Below are positions 1 to 9,381 of a stretch of 64,000 nucleotides of DNA, piece by piece (the stretch's first letter is position 1; the number at the start of each line of letters is the position of its first letter). Source of the DNA: Litorivivens lipolytica (GTDB taxonomy: Bacteria; Pseudomonadota; Gammaproteobacteria; Pseudomonadales; Spongiibacteraceae); the NCBI RefSeq assembly GCF_014191715.1, contig NZ_JACHWY010000002.1:558001-622000 (forward strand), written 5' to 3'. A program made the position numbers and the translations under genes. The notes under the pieces were generated by a model, which was given only the letters and a program-made list of their open reading frames with translations, was not told the origin of the DNA and searched no databases.

Positions 1-629
1 TTGGTAATGGCGACGAGGGTGGCGCCGCTGTTTTTAACCAGCTCCGCGATCTCAATTGAAACCCGCGTGCGACCGGTGAAGGAAAACACCAGAAAACAGT
101 CGTCGCTGGAGGCGCCGGCCGCCGCCATGCGCAGCATCAGATGGTCGTCATAAGCCACCGTGGGAATGCCGAGCCGGAACAGTTTGTGATGAGCGTCTTG
201 TGCGATGGCCGCCGCTCCGCCCATACCGGCAATAATAATCTGGCGCGCACTGCAGAGTGTATCAACCGCTTGATCCACCGTTGTGGCGTCAATGTGGGAG
301 CGCAGATATTCCAGTGCCGCCTGATTGGCGTTGATGCGTTTTTCAATAATGGTGTTGGCGCTGTCGCCGGTGGATACTGCCTCGGTTATAAAACTGGATT
401 TCTTGGCCAGGTCGCGCGCCAACCTGACTTTAAAATCAGGAAAGCTTTTACAGCCAAGGTTGCGACAGAACCGGGACACCATCGGGTCGCTGACACCAGC
501 ACGGCCGGCCAGCGTCGCCGTTGCCAGATTCACGGCATCGTCGGGTGCAGCCAGAATCACATCGGCGATCTTGGTTTCGGCACGGCTGAGCGTGTCGTAG
601 CGTGATTTCAGCAGGCTGAGAATACTCAT
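1..629 (-). CDS. hexR: MurR/RpiR-family sugar-metabolism regulator, HexR-like (3' end cut by window edge)
   Basis: A reading frame starts at the ATG at 627-629 on the minus strand and stays open to the left edge, about 209 codons. The N-terminal part is an RpiR-type helix-turn-helix: it begins MSILSLLKSRYD and later has 'AGVSDPMVSRFCRNLG', the recognition helix pattern of the family. The second part looks like a SIS sugar-phosphate-binding domain ('IIIAGMGGAAAIAQD', 'LVFSFTGRT'). In gammaproteobacteria HexR represses glucose-catabolism genes such as glk, zwf and edd and is released by 2-keto-3-deoxy-6-phosphogluconate. The divergent glucokinase at 787, and pgi further on, fit that role. The symbol rests on family and context; other RpiR members cannot be excluded. 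Confidence 0.75.
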   Translation of the reverse strand, partial: MSILSLLKSRYDTLSRAETKIADVILAAPDDAVNLATATLAGRAGVSDPMVSRFCRNLGCKSFPDFKVRLARDLAKKSSFITEAVSTGDSANTIIEKRINANQAALEYLRSHIDATTVDQAVDTLCSARQIIIAGMGGAAAIAQDAHHKLFRLGIPTVAYDDHLMLRMAAAGASSDDCFLVFSFTGRTRVSIEIAELVKNSGATLVAIT

Positions 630-786
630 GTCGAATCCGTTATCAGTCTGCCTACAGTATATTACGCAACAAGGGAGAAGGCTCGGTTCAGTGCCGGTGC
701 GGCGGAGTGATAAACTGTCGGTCTTGTCCGATCGCTCCGCGACGCAGACCTACACCCTAAACCTCGCATCAGGTAATTGAAAGCGC

Positions 787-1740
787 ATGCACAATCCTAC
801 ACAAGCCATCTACATCGTCGCAGACATCGGTGGCACCAATGCCCGCTTTGCCTGGGTAAGGGCGGATAAGCGCGATCTGAATGGCATTGAGAAATTTCCC
901 TGCGCTGACTTTCCCCTGTTTGTTGAAGCGGTACGTGCCTATATAAATCGTGGCCATGCCGAGTCAGTCGCCGGCATTTGTCTGGCCGTGGCCGGTCCGG
1001 TGGAGCAGGACTGGATCGACCTGCCCAATAATCACTGGGCGTTCAGTCGCCGGGAACTGGAACAGCAATTGGGCATGCCCGTCACGATAATTAATGATTT
1101 TAGTGCGCAGGTGCTGAGTATTGCGGCGTTGCGTGAAGACGCGTTGCACTGGATTGGCGAGCCTCGCCCGGCCACTGATCAGCCTGGCGTCACGGCGGTG
1201 TTGGGGCCCGGTACCGGCTTGGGTGTTTCCGGGATGATGCCTAGCGGCGAAATCATTCCGTCCGAAGGTGGGCATGTGGGGTTTGCGCCGACCACTCGGC
1301 ACCAGAGTCAGTTGCTGGATGTCTTGTGGACCCGCTATGAACGGGTGTCGGTGGAGCGTCTTTTGTCGGGCATGGGGCTGGCTAATCTGTATTGGGCCAA
1401 TGCGCGTTTGCTCGGTCAGGAAAAAGAACTGCCTGCGCCGGAGGTAACCACCGGGGCGCGGGCGGGTGATACCTTATGTGTTCAAGCGGTAAAGGACTTC
1501 ACCGACATTCTGGGTGCGGTTGCCGGTGATACCGCGCTGGCGATGGGCGCCTATAAAGGGGTTTATCTTTCCGGCGGCATTCTGCCCCAGATGATGGACG
1601 TGATTGATGTAAATGACATCCGCCGCAGTTTTGAATTCAAGGGGCGTTTCAGCCCGCTGTGTGCCGAGATTCCGCTGGCGATTATCGTGGCGGAGCATCC
1701 CGGACTAGTGGGCTGCGCCCAAGCACTGAAATCGTCCTAG
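787..1740 (+). CDS. glk: Glucokinase
   Basis: Cytoplasmic ATP-dependent glucokinase converting glucose to glucose 6-phosphate. The 317-residue length matches the bacterial Glk family (about 320). The phosphate-binding motif 'ADIGGTNARFAW' is at residues 12-23, followed by 'INDFSAQVLSI', the second ATP loop 'LGPGTGLGVSG', and 'SEGGHVGFAP' with the conserved sugar-binding Glu-Gly-Gly-His. It is divergent from the hexR-like gene with a 157-bp gap, the usual arrangement for HexR-controlled sugar genes. Confidence 0.95.
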   Translation: MHNPTQAIYIVADIGGTNARFAWVRADKRDLNGIEKFPCADFPLFVEAVRAYINRGHAESVAGICLAVAGPVEQDWIDLPNNHWAFSRRELEQQLGMPVTIINDFSAQVLSIAALREDALHWIGEPRPATDQPGVTAVLGPGTGLGVSGMMPSGEIIPSEGGHVGFAPTTRHQSQLLDVLWTRYERVSVERLLSGMGLANLYWANARLLGQEKELPAPEVTTGARAGDTLCVQAVKDFTDILGAVAGDTALAMGAYKGVYLSGGILPQMMDVIDVNDIRRSFEFKGRFSPLCAEIPLAIIVAEHPGLVGCAQALKSS

Positions 1741-1865
1741 AGCGGTTCATTCAAATTCGCTATTGACCTGCATCAGCTCACTTCATAGGCTGAAAACATT
1801 TTAATAACTATGCTTTTGGGGCGCAGACGTTTTTGGCGTGCCAAGCAAGGCTTGTCGAGAACACT

Positions 1866-3920
1866 ATGAAATTGCTGGAACCCACCCGCATCGGAACCAT
1901 GGCGCTGAAAAACCGCATGGTGATGGCGCCGATGACCACCAACTACGGTAATGAAGATCAGACGCCTTCAGAACGCTTGATCGCCTTCCTGCTGGAGCGA
2001 GCCAAAGGTGGTGTGGGCTTGATCACGGTCGAAGTGTGTACGGTCGACGTAAAGCAAAAGTACCAGCCCCAGTCGTTAACACTGGGTGACGATACGTTTA
2101 TCGAATCCCATCGGCGGCTGACCGAAGCGCTGCACCAGTACGATGTGAAAGTCCAACCGCAGATTACCCACCCGGGTCCGGAATCCCTGAGCGCGATGTA
2201 TTCCGGCGAGATGCCGATTGCACCGAGTGCGAGCACCGGTGCCTGCACCGGATTACCAGCGCGCGAAGTCACGGTAGATGAGCTGGATGGCATTGTTGAA
2301 TCTTACGCCCAGGCCGCTCGGCGAGCGCGCGAGGCCGGCTACGACGGTATTGAGTTACATGCCGCCCATTGCTATATGCTGCTAGGCACCTTCCTCTCAC
2401 CCCTTAAAAACAAGCGACAGGATGAATACGGCGCAGATACGACCGAAAATCGTACCCGTCTTCTGGTGCGCGTATTAAAGCGAATCAAGGCCGTGGCCGG
2501 GGCAGACTTTCCCATTACATTGCGAATTTCCGGTTTTGAACGCATTCCCGGAGGTCGGGATTCTTACGACACGGCGGCGATAGCCCCGACTCTGGTTGAG
2601 GCGGGGGTGGACGCTTTTCATGTCAGTGGCGGGGTCAGCGATCCGATGGTTTCGCAAATGATTTGCGGCCCCGAATTTCCCGATGGCTATAATCTGCCGG
2701 CTGCGGAGGCGATTAAGCGAGTTGTTGATGTGCCAGTGATGGTCGTCGGACGTTTTCTCGATCCGGAATTTGCTGAGCAGGCGCTACAAGATGGTCGGGC
2801 CGATATGATTGTGATGGGGCGCCCCTTGTTGGCCGACCCCCACTTGCCCGATAAGCTTGCCGCCGGAAAGCTCGACCAGATTCGGCGCTGTATTTCCTGT
2901 CAGAACTGCATTGATTCCATGTTCCTGTGGCCGATGGACGCGCGCATGAACTGTGCCGTGAACCCGGCGGCCGGGCGGGAACTGCAATTGAATTACGCCC
3001 CTGCCGAGCAGCCCAAACATGTGGTTGTGGTTGGTGCCGGCCCCGCCGGTATGGAGGCGGCACGGGTAGCCGCAGAACGTGGGCATCAGGTGACTTTGCT
3101 CGAGCGGCAGCAGCGTCTGGGCGGCTCGCTGGTATTGGCATCGGCGGTGCACAGTGACAACGGCCGCTTTTTGAAGTACCTGTGCAATGAGATACAGCGA
3201 TTGCCGATTACCGTTCGGTTGGGTTTTGAGGCAAGCGTTGAGTCTGTCTTGACTCTGGCACCGGATGCGGTGATTGTGGCGACCGGGGCGAAACTCGATT
3301 ATCACCGACTACCCGGCATGCAGGGCTCAAATGTTTTGACGGGCGGTTTATTGCGCGCTCTGGTCAACGGTGAACTGCCTCCCGCCGCGCAATCTGTGCC
3401 GGCGCCTGTGCGCTGGGCGGCTAAGGTTTTTGCGCCACTGATCAGTCGTTACCTGACGCCGGAGCGAATTCGTTTGTTGGCAGACCGATGGTTACCCGTC
3501 GGGCGCAGGGTGGCCATTTTGGGGGCTGATTTGGCGGCTATTGAGGTGGCAGAATTTCTCGCCCTCCGTGGCCGTGAGGTGATGATTTTTGAGCGCGGAG
3601 AGTTGATCGCGCCGGAAATCGGTCCCAAGCGCCGTCTGGAGCATGAAAAGCGTCTTGAGTCGCTGAGGGTGTCAATCAATACTCGCGCGACAGTCACTGA
3701 GATTACGCGCAGTGGAATCAAGCTGGAGCTGCAAAGCGGCTTTCGCAAGATACAGGCAGATACGGTGATTGTGCCGGGAGAGCCGGTTGCGGATACCCGC
3801 TTGCATGACGCTTTGTGTGCGGCCGGCATTGACAGTCATCTGGTAGGCGATGCCAGCGGATTGGGCTTAATCGTAAAGGCAGCTTTTGAAGGACATAAAG
3901 CTGCGACTCACCTCGTGTGA
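1866..3920 (+). CDS. NADH:flavin oxidoreductase / 2,4-dienoyl-CoA reductase-type (Old Yellow Enzyme with Fe-S and NAD(P) domains)
   Basis: A 684-residue three-part flavoenzyme. An N-terminal FMN-binding TIM barrel ('LKNRMVMAPMTTNYG', 'AAHCYMLLGTFLSP', 'MGRPLLADPHLP') is followed by a 4Fe-4S cysteine cluster near residues 340-360 (CxxCxxC, then a further Cys in 'RMNCAVNP'). The C-terminal dinucleotide-binding region has 'VVVVGAGPAGMEAARVAAE' and a second Rossmann motif 'VAILGADLAAIEVAEF'. This is the architecture of FadH, trimethylamine dehydrogenase and the bile-acid BaiCD/BaiH enzymes. Such enzymes reduce activated C=C bonds; the substrate here cannot be told. The ATG at 1866 is preferred over the upstream GTG/TTG-type start at 1833 because family members begin at this 'MKLLEP.RIG' position. 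Confidence 0.85.
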   Translation: MKLLEPTRIGTMALKNRMVMAPMTTNYGNEDQTPSERLIAFLLERAKGGVGLITVEVCTVDVKQKYQPQSLTLGDDTFIESHRRLTEALHQYDVKVQPQITHPGPESLSAMYSGEMPIAPSASTGACTGLPAREVTVDELDGIVESYAQAARRAREAGYDGIELHAAHCYMLLGTFLSPLKNKRQDEYGADTTENRTRLLVRVLKRIKAVAGADFPITLRISGFERIPGGRDSYDTAAIAPTLVEAGVDAFHVSGGVSDPMVSQMICGPEFPDGYNLPAAEAIKRVVDVPVMVVGRFLDPEFAEQALQDGRADMIVMGRPLLADPHLPDKLAAGKLDQIRRCISCQNCIDSMFLWPMDARMNCAVNPAAGRELQLNYAPAEQPKHVVVVGAGPAGMEAARVAAERGHQVTLLERQQRLGGSLVLASAVHSDNGRFLKYLCNEIQRLPITVRLGFEASVESVLTLAPDAVIVATGAKLDYHRLPGMQGSNVLTGGLLRALVNGELPPAAQSVPAPVRWAAKVFAPLISRYLTPERIRLLADRWLPVGRRVAILGADLAAIEVAEFLALRGREVMIFERGELIAPEIGPKRRLEHEKRLESLRVSINTRATVTEITRSGIKLELQSGFRKIQADTVIVPGEPVADTRLHDALCAAGIDSHLVGDASGLGLIVKAAFEGHKAATHLV

Positions 3921-3944
3921 GTCACAGCTCAGTGAAATGCCTGA

Positions 3945-4991
3945 TCAGTTCGGGAGCTGATTATCCTTGCTGCGCGGGCGGACTTCGGCAGGTAACTTCT
4001 CGTAGTGCACCACACGGTTACGGCCATTTTCTTTGGCGGCATACAGAGCAATATCGGCTTGCTTGAAATACAGACTGAAATCGCCCGTATTGCCATTGGC
4101 GAAACTATCGAGGGTAGAAATACCTGCCGAAACTGATAATGGACTATATCTCGCCGGGTGATGAATGTTGCCGGCGTAGACCCGTCGTCGCATTTTGTCG
4201 ACCAGCTCGATAGCTTCTTCGGTGGGTGTCATTGGAATGATGATGGCAAATTCCTCACCACCATAGCGACACACACAATCACCGGCCCGGCGGAAACTCT
4301 GCTCGATCATGTGGGCGACCGAAATCAAGGCGCGATCCCCGGCCGCATGGCCGGCGACATCGTTAAAACTCTTGAACCAGTCAACGTCGACAATCGCAAA
4401 GCTGAGCGGTTCTTTCAGTCGTGCAGCGCGGCGCAGCTCGGCTTCGGCTTGATGGATCAAGTGGCGGCGATTGTAGAGATTGGTCAGAGCGTCCTTGAGG
4501 CCGAGGGCGCGAAAATCCAGGGAGTCCTCTAACAAGCGGACGAGGTTATTCATCGATACCTCATCAACACCTTGGGTGCCAACGGAGTGATCAAAAAACC
4601 AGCTGATAACTCCGATGGTCTGGCTGCCATCGCGCAGTACAGGAACGCCCACGTAGCTACATACATCAAGATTGCCGAGCGCGGGGCAGGTACTGGAGAA
4701 CATGGGGGCTACCGTGGGTTGGATCACGATTTTTCCCGTGCGCAGCACTTCTGCGCAGCCTTTACTGGCACGAATGCCATTTTGCAGGTTCAGTCCGTCT
4801 GCGGCTACGAAAGCGGCACTTTTATTAACGGGTACGGAAAACGCCGTCGCGCAGGCACCATGAAGCTGTCTGGCCAGCTGAAGAATCCGGTTCAGGTTAT
4901 AATCCTGAGATTCGGTCTCCAGTCCCAACTTTTCCATCGCATGTCGGCGAGCTTCAAAAAAATCGCTGTCTTGAGCCGTTGTAATACGCAT
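3945..4991 (-). CDS. GAF-GGDEF diguanylate cyclase
   Basis: A soluble signalling enzyme predicted to make cyclic di-GMP. Residues about 30-160 form a GAF-like sensor ('VCSYVGVPVLRDGSQTIGVIS'). The C-terminal GGDEF domain starts at 'KDALTNLYNRRHL' and has the active-site variant GGEEF at residues 244-248. The inhibitory I-site RxxD (RAGD) lies five residues upstream, so product inhibition is likely. The ATG at 4991 has an AGGAG ribosome-binding site five bases away; the GTG at 4997 would overlap that site, so I reject it. The gene is convergent with the oxidoreductase upstream, separated by about 24 bp, and appears monocistronic. Confidence 0.9.
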   Translation of the reverse strand: MRITTAQDSDFFEARRHAMEKLGLETESQDYNLNRILQLARQLHGACATAFSVPVNKSAAFVAADGLNLQNGIRASKGCAEVLRTGKIVIQPTVAPMFSSTCPALGNLDVCSYVGVPVLRDGSQTIGVISWFFDHSVGTQGVDEVSMNNLVRLLEDSLDFRALGLKDALTNLYNRRHLIHQAEAELRRAARLKEPLSFAIVDVDWFKSFNDVAGHAAGDRALISVAHMIEQSFRRAGDCVCRYGGEEFAIIIPMTPTEEAIELVDKMRRRVYAGNIHHPARYSPLSVSAGISTLDSFANGNTGDFSLYFKQADIALYAAKENGRNRVVHYEKLPAEVRPRSKDNQLPN

Positions 4992-5346
4992 GTCCACTCC
5001 TGCTCGCGCAATTGCCTCCGTGGCTTTGGGTGGAGCTTTATAGTGCAGGGCAAAATCTCCCCTGCTTATGTATTAGCTATACGCTAAAGCTCCGAGCTTA
5101 TAGATAACACGACTCAGATCGCCAGGCAGGTGAAACCTTATTTAATCGAACGGAAAACTGATATGGATCAATTCAGTCAAGGTGAAGCGAAATTGCGGGG
5201 AAAAGTGGTGAAATTGCCTTTACTCGACATATATTAGTTGGCAGGGGCTTAGCTGGGATTTTATGAGGAACGGTTCTCAGTGTATGCGGGAATTTGTCTC
5301 ATAATGATGTGTCGCGCGCCTATGATGCGATGTCAAAGGCGCGGAA
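4992..5346. other. Intergenic region upstream of the diguanylate cyclase
   Basis: About 355 bp without a convincing gene. It must hold the minus-strand promoter of the cyclase gene. A weak palindrome is present at 5073-5087 (TTAGC, five bases, GCTAA). A 7-bp inverted repeat (CGCGCCT at 5315-5321, AGGCGCG at 5337-5343) sits just past the TonB-receptor stop codon; it could act as an mRNA hairpin, but no T-run follows. Confidence 0.4.
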
Positions 5347-7506
5347 TTACGGGTGCAGTCGCCATTCAAGCATGGCGCCAAGGCTGCGGGGCTCGCCATA
5401 GCGGCTGGCAATGCGATCGCCGGCTACCAGGGCGCCTTGTTCATTCAGGTCGTCGAGCAGGTTTCGGGCAAAGACAGAAAAGCTTAAACCTTCACTAAGG
5501 GTATAGCTGACCTTGGCGTTAACCAGCGTACGGGCGTCGGATTGCGATCGGGAATCATTGTCGGGGTCACTGTAAACCTCCGCCACATGGTTTGCGCTCA
5601 GGCTGGCGGAGAGCTTGTGCCAGTCGCGCAGAACGATACCCGCGCCAGCGCTGTATTCCGGTGAGAAGGGAAACTCGTTCCCGGCATAGTCTTCCCCGTC
5701 GTTTACAAACTCGTCAAATTCACTGTGCAGGTAGCCGAGTGAGGCAAACAATTCGAGGTGACTGGTGGCCTGCCAGCGCAGTTCCGTTTCAAGGCCGTAG
5801 TAGTGGGATTTGCCGGCATTGGTTGTGGTGGTTTCAAAGCCGGAAGTTTCCCCTATTGTGACCTGTTGATCGCGCCAGCGGGTGTGGAAGAGATTGCTTG
5901 CCAGCAGCAAGCCGTGGCCGGGCAGTTGCCAGCGAACAGCCAGTTCCCAGGTGCTGGTGTATTCAGGTTCAAAGGTGCTTACCGCACCACCGAAAAAGGA
6001 AATCGAGGTGCCGCCCGAGCGATAGCCTTCGCGATAACTGACCCCGAGCATCAGGTCATCCAGTAGATCCCAGGCCAGGGATACTTTCGGCAGAACGTCG
6101 GTAAAGGCGCCGTCGTCCGCGACGTCGTAGTCCGGGGGCACCAGACTCGGCGCGGCAAACACCAGTGCGTCGCTCATCTCATCGCTGAGGGGAATCACCG
6201 GAGCGCCGGGCAGCGGAGCGGTTAAGTCCAGGCTCAGGTCCGCGACACCGGTGTAAGCAAACTCTTCGCGGTTAATGCGCACGCCAGCCGACAAGCGCCA
6301 GCGCTCGGCAAACTGCCAGTCACCATCGATAAAAAAGGCGCCGGTCTGCACATCGCGGGTGCCGTTGATAAAGCCGTTTAGCAGCACGGTGCCGCCACCG
6401 GCAGCGACGTCGTAGCCGACGGTGCTGGTGGCCCGCTCTGAATCCGAGTAATAGAGACCAATAAAACCGTTGAGTTGCTCGCCCTGAAAACGCAGCCGCA
6501 ATTCCTGGCTGGCGATGCGCTCGTCGATCGTGTTATCCGAGTAGCCGCCATCTGCTGCTGAGCGATCGAAGTCGATGATGTAGAGATCGTCGAGCTCGGT
6601 CCAGCCCGAGACCGACTCCAGTTGCCATCGCTCGCTCAGTACCAGTGATTGGCGAAGACTGTGCAGGATCGTGACATTATCCTGGCTGGTGCGAACGTTG
6701 GAGGTTTCCGTGCGCTCACCCTGAGAGGAATCGTGCAGGGGGTCGCCGAATTCGTTGCTGGAGCGCGATACGCGGTAGTCCAGTCGATAATGATCGAAAG
6801 TCGAAGGCAGCCAGGTGAATCCGGCGCGACTGTTGCGACGAATTTCTCGGCCTGCATCGTCTTCGTCGCGGGTAATGTTCTTTACGTCGCCATTGTCGTA
6901 GCGATCCTGATGGGAAACCCGAAAGCGCAGTGTGTCGCTCAGCGGTCCACCGGCAGCGATAGCATAGTCGTGACCGTCACGGCTCATGACGCCGGCGCGC
7001 AGCGCCAGATCCCAGTAGTCCGTCGGGTAGCGGCTTTCAAGAATGACCGCGCCAGCCAGACTGCTGCGCCCTTGGCTTGTGGATTGCGCGCCGCGAAAAA
7101 CTTCCACCTGCTCCAGATCCCAGGCGGAAAGTGGGCCGGCAAAACTGGCGGCTTTGGCGGGGAGGGCGACGCCGTCGAGCAGTACGCTGATGGTTTCCCC
7201 TTCGCCGCCGATGCCGCCCTGCGGTACACCGCGAATCGCGATTTCGCGATCACCATTGGCCGACACCAGGTTGGCATAGCGGCTAACGATGTCTTTCATA
7301 GACGCGGCGGTACTGGCGGCGATATCCTCTGCGGATTCCACCACGACGCTGCTGACAGTTTCCGTTAGTGGTCGCGCGATCTTGTCGCCGCTGACCAGAA
7401 CTTCCTCCAGCTTGGGTTGTTGGTCATTGGGTGTCGGGTCTTGCGCCAGTGTCAGTACAGGGGTGAGCAGCAGGCCGAAAAGCGGCAGGCGATGGGCTGC
7501 TTTCAT
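5347..7506 (-). CDS. TonB-dependent outer-membrane receptor
   Basis: A 719-residue receptor for energised uptake of a ligand across the outer membrane. A signal peptide ('MKAAHRLPLFGLLLTPVLTLA') is followed by a plug domain ('EVLVSGDKIARPLTETVSSV', 'YANLVSANGDREIAIRGVPQGG', 'VEVFRGAQSTSQGRSSLAGAV') and a C-terminal beta-barrel ending in 'LGAMLEWRLHP'. The ATG at 7506 has GGAGA six bases upstream, better placed than the upstream ATG at 7530. It stands alone and is divergent from pgi. The substrate is unknown; the plug resembles receptors for siderophores and other bulky ligands. Confidence 0.9.
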   Translation of the reverse strand: MKAAHRLPLFGLLLTPVLTLAQDPTPNDQQPKLEEVLVSGDKIARPLTETVSSVVVESAEDIAASTAASMKDIVSRYANLVSANGDREIAIRGVPQGGIGGEGETISVLLDGVALPAKAASFAGPLSAWDLEQVEVFRGAQSTSQGRSSLAGAVILESRYPTDYWDLALRAGVMSRDGHDYAIAAGGPLSDTLRFRVSHQDRYDNGDVKNITRDEDDAGREIRRNSRAGFTWLPSTFDHYRLDYRVSRSSNEFGDPLHDSSQGERTETSNVRTSQDNVTILHSLRQSLVLSERWQLESVSGWTELDDLYIIDFDRSAADGGYSDNTIDERIASQELRLRFQGEQLNGFIGLYYSDSERATSTVGYDVAAGGGTVLLNGFINGTRDVQTGAFFIDGDWQFAERWRLSAGVRINREEFAYTGVADLSLDLTAPLPGAPVIPLSDEMSDALVFAAPSLVPPDYDVADDGAFTDVLPKVSLAWDLLDDLMLGVSYREGYRSGGTSISFFGGAVSTFEPEYTSTWELAVRWQLPGHGLLLASNLFHTRWRDQQVTIGETSGFETTTTNAGKSHYYGLETELRWQATSHLELFASLGYLHSEFDEFVNDGEDYAGNEFPFSPEYSAGAGIVLRDWHKLSASLSANHVAEVYSDPDNDSRSQSDARTLVNAKVSYTLSEGLSFSVFARNLLDDLNEQGALVAGDRIASRYGEPRSLGAMLEWRLHP

Positions 7507-7758
7507 CAGTGTCTCCGGGGAGTTCTCCATGTTGCCTGCCGGTGTGTCCCGGCTTGTGGCAGAATTGTGTCAGCGGCGGTATTAGACCACCGGCAATACG
7601 TAAAAGTAAATAAGAAGCGTTATCATCTTGCTTGTTTTCTTGCGGGCTGGAGTTTCAAGCTGTCGGGTTTTCCCGTCGCGAGCGTGCACGCCTTGTTACG
7701 CTTGAGTCGGGGGCATCTCGTTGTTTTTCAGGGCAGAAAAAGATAACAGGAAGTAGGA

Positions 7759-9381
7759 ATGACAGATTTACAGTCGCTGTGGCAGCGCTTGCAGCAGAAG
7801 CAACAGGCGCTCAACGGTGTTCATATGCGAGATCAATACGCCGCCGACCCCACGCGCTTTGCGCGCTACTCGCTGCAGGCGGGTGAGCTGTTCCTCGATT
7901 ATTCGAAAAACCGCATAGACGACGAAACTCTTGCATTGCTTTGCCAGCTTGCAGAGGCCAGCGGCGTGGCTGAAAAGCGCGACGCAATGTTTGCCGGCGA
8001 GGAGATCAACCACACCGAGGGGCGGGCGGTTTTGCATACCGCCTTGCGCGCGGCGCCGGATGCCTGTGTTGAATGTGAGGGGAATAATGTCATTCCGCAG
8101 GTTCAGGCGGAGTTGCAGCGGCTAGAACATTTTGTCACGGCGGTGCGCGCCGGCAGTATTCGCGGTGCCACGGGCGAGTTGATCACCGACGTGGTGAATA
8201 TTGGTATAGGCGGCTCAGATCTTGGGCCGGCCATGGTTAGCGAGGCGCTGCGGCCCTATCGCGGAAACGGCCCGAACCTTCACTTTGTTTCCAATGTCGA
8301 TCCGGTGCAAATGTCGGATACACTCGCCGAGCTCAAACCGCAAAATACGCTGTTCATCATCGTCTCAAAAACCTTTGCGACTCAGGAAACCATGGCCAAT
8401 GCGGCCTTGGCACAAGACTGGTTGTTGGTGGCATTCGGCAGTCGCGATCAGATGCTGCAGCACTGTGTGGCGGTGACCAGCAATGCGCAGGCCGCGGGTG
8501 ATCACGGCTTTGCCCAGGACCGCACCTTTCTGTTCTGGGATTGGGTCGGCGGGCGCTATTCCCTGTGGTCGAGTGTCGGTTTGTCGATTGCGCTGAGCGT
8601 CGGGATGGGTAACTTCCGAAAGCTGTTGGAAGGTGCTAGGGAAATGGACGAGCATTTTCGCTCCGCGCCGTTTTCGCACAATATGCCGGTGCTTTTGGCC
8701 GTGCTCGGTGTCTGGTATCGCAATGTGTGGGGCGCTGGTACGCACGCGGTATTGCCCTACAGTCAGCGCCTGAGTCGCTTGCCGGCTTACTTGCAGCAAT
8801 TGGATATGGAAAGCAACGGCAAGTGCGTAAAGATGGACGGCAGCGCGGTGGAGAGTGCAACCGGGCCGGTGATCTGGGGCGAGCCGGGCACCAATGGTCA
8901 GCACGCGTTCTACCAGTTGCTGCATCAAGGCACGGACATGGTGCCCTGCGATATTCTGTTCGCGCTTGAGGGCGATACAGCCCATGTGGCCGAGCATCGA
9001 ATGTTGTTGGCCAATGCGATTGCTCAAGGCGAGGCCCTGATGTGCGGTAAGACTGATGAGCAGTTGCAGGCTGAACTGGCCGCGTCCAGTCTTGAGAGTG
9101 AATCACTAGAACTACTTCAAGCTCACCGCAGATTCCCCGGAAACAAGCCCAGCAACGCTCTGGTATTCCAGAGTCTGTCACCCAAAGCGCTGGGAAGTCT
9201 GATCGCTTTGTATGAGCACAAGGTGTTCTGTCAGGGGGTGATCTGGGGGATTAATTCCTTTGACCAGTGGGGTGTGGAGTTGGGCAAGCAGTTGGCCAAG
9301 GGAGTGCTCGAAAAGCTCAATGAGGGGGCGGTGGTCGGTGAACCTGCCAGCCTGCAGGACTGGGTGCTGAGCGCGCGTTAA
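7759..9381 (+). CDS. pgi: Glucose-6-phosphate isomerase
   Basis: Cytoplasmic enzyme interconverting glucose 6-phosphate and fructose 6-phosphate. At 540 residues it matches the bacterial family. Signatures include 'VNIGIGGSDLGPAMV', the sugar-phosphate loop 'VSKTFATQETM', 'MESNGK' and 'GEPGTNGQHAFYQLLHQG' with the active-site His. An AGGA-rich site (AGGAAGTAGGA) precedes the ATG. The 3' end overlaps the convergent LysR gene by 4 bp. Together with glk and the hexR-like gene it forms a central sugar-catabolism neighbourhood. Confidence 0.97.
   Translation: MTDLQSLWQRLQQKQQALNGVHMRDQYAADPTRFARYSLQAGELFLDYSKNRIDDETLALLCQLAEASGVAEKRDAMFAGEEINHTEGRAVLHTALRAAPDACVECEGNNVIPQVQAELQRLEHFVTAVRAGSIRGATGELITDVVNIGIGGSDLGPAMVSEALRPYRGNGPNLHFVSNVDPVQMSDTLAELKPQNTLFIIVSKTFATQETMANAALAQDWLLVAFGSRDQMLQHCVAVTSNAQAAGDHGFAQDRTFLFWDWVGGRYSLWSSVGLSIALSVGMGNFRKLLEGAREMDEHFRSAPFSHNMPVLLAVLGVWYRNVWGAGTHAVLPYSQRLSRLPAYLQQLDMESNGKCVKMDGSAVESATGPVIWGEPGTNGQHAFYQLLHQGTDMVPCDILFALEGDTAHVAEHRMLLANAIAQGEALMCGKTDEQLQAELAASSLESESLELLQAHRRFPGNKPSNALVFQSLSPKALGSLIALYEHKVFCQGVIWGINSFDQWGVELGKQLAKGVLEKLNEGAVVGEPASLQDWVLSAR

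Noticed and set aside
630-786. HexR operator upstream of glk
   Set aside because: I looked for a TTGT/ACAA-type dyad between the hexR-like gene and glk; only a partial TAATATA-rich stretch near 657-668 is present, not enough to call a site.
1833-1865. Upstream start for the Old Yellow Enzyme-type gene
   Set aside because: The added residues (ACQARLVENT) are not family-like, and the ATG at 1866 fits the usual N-terminus.
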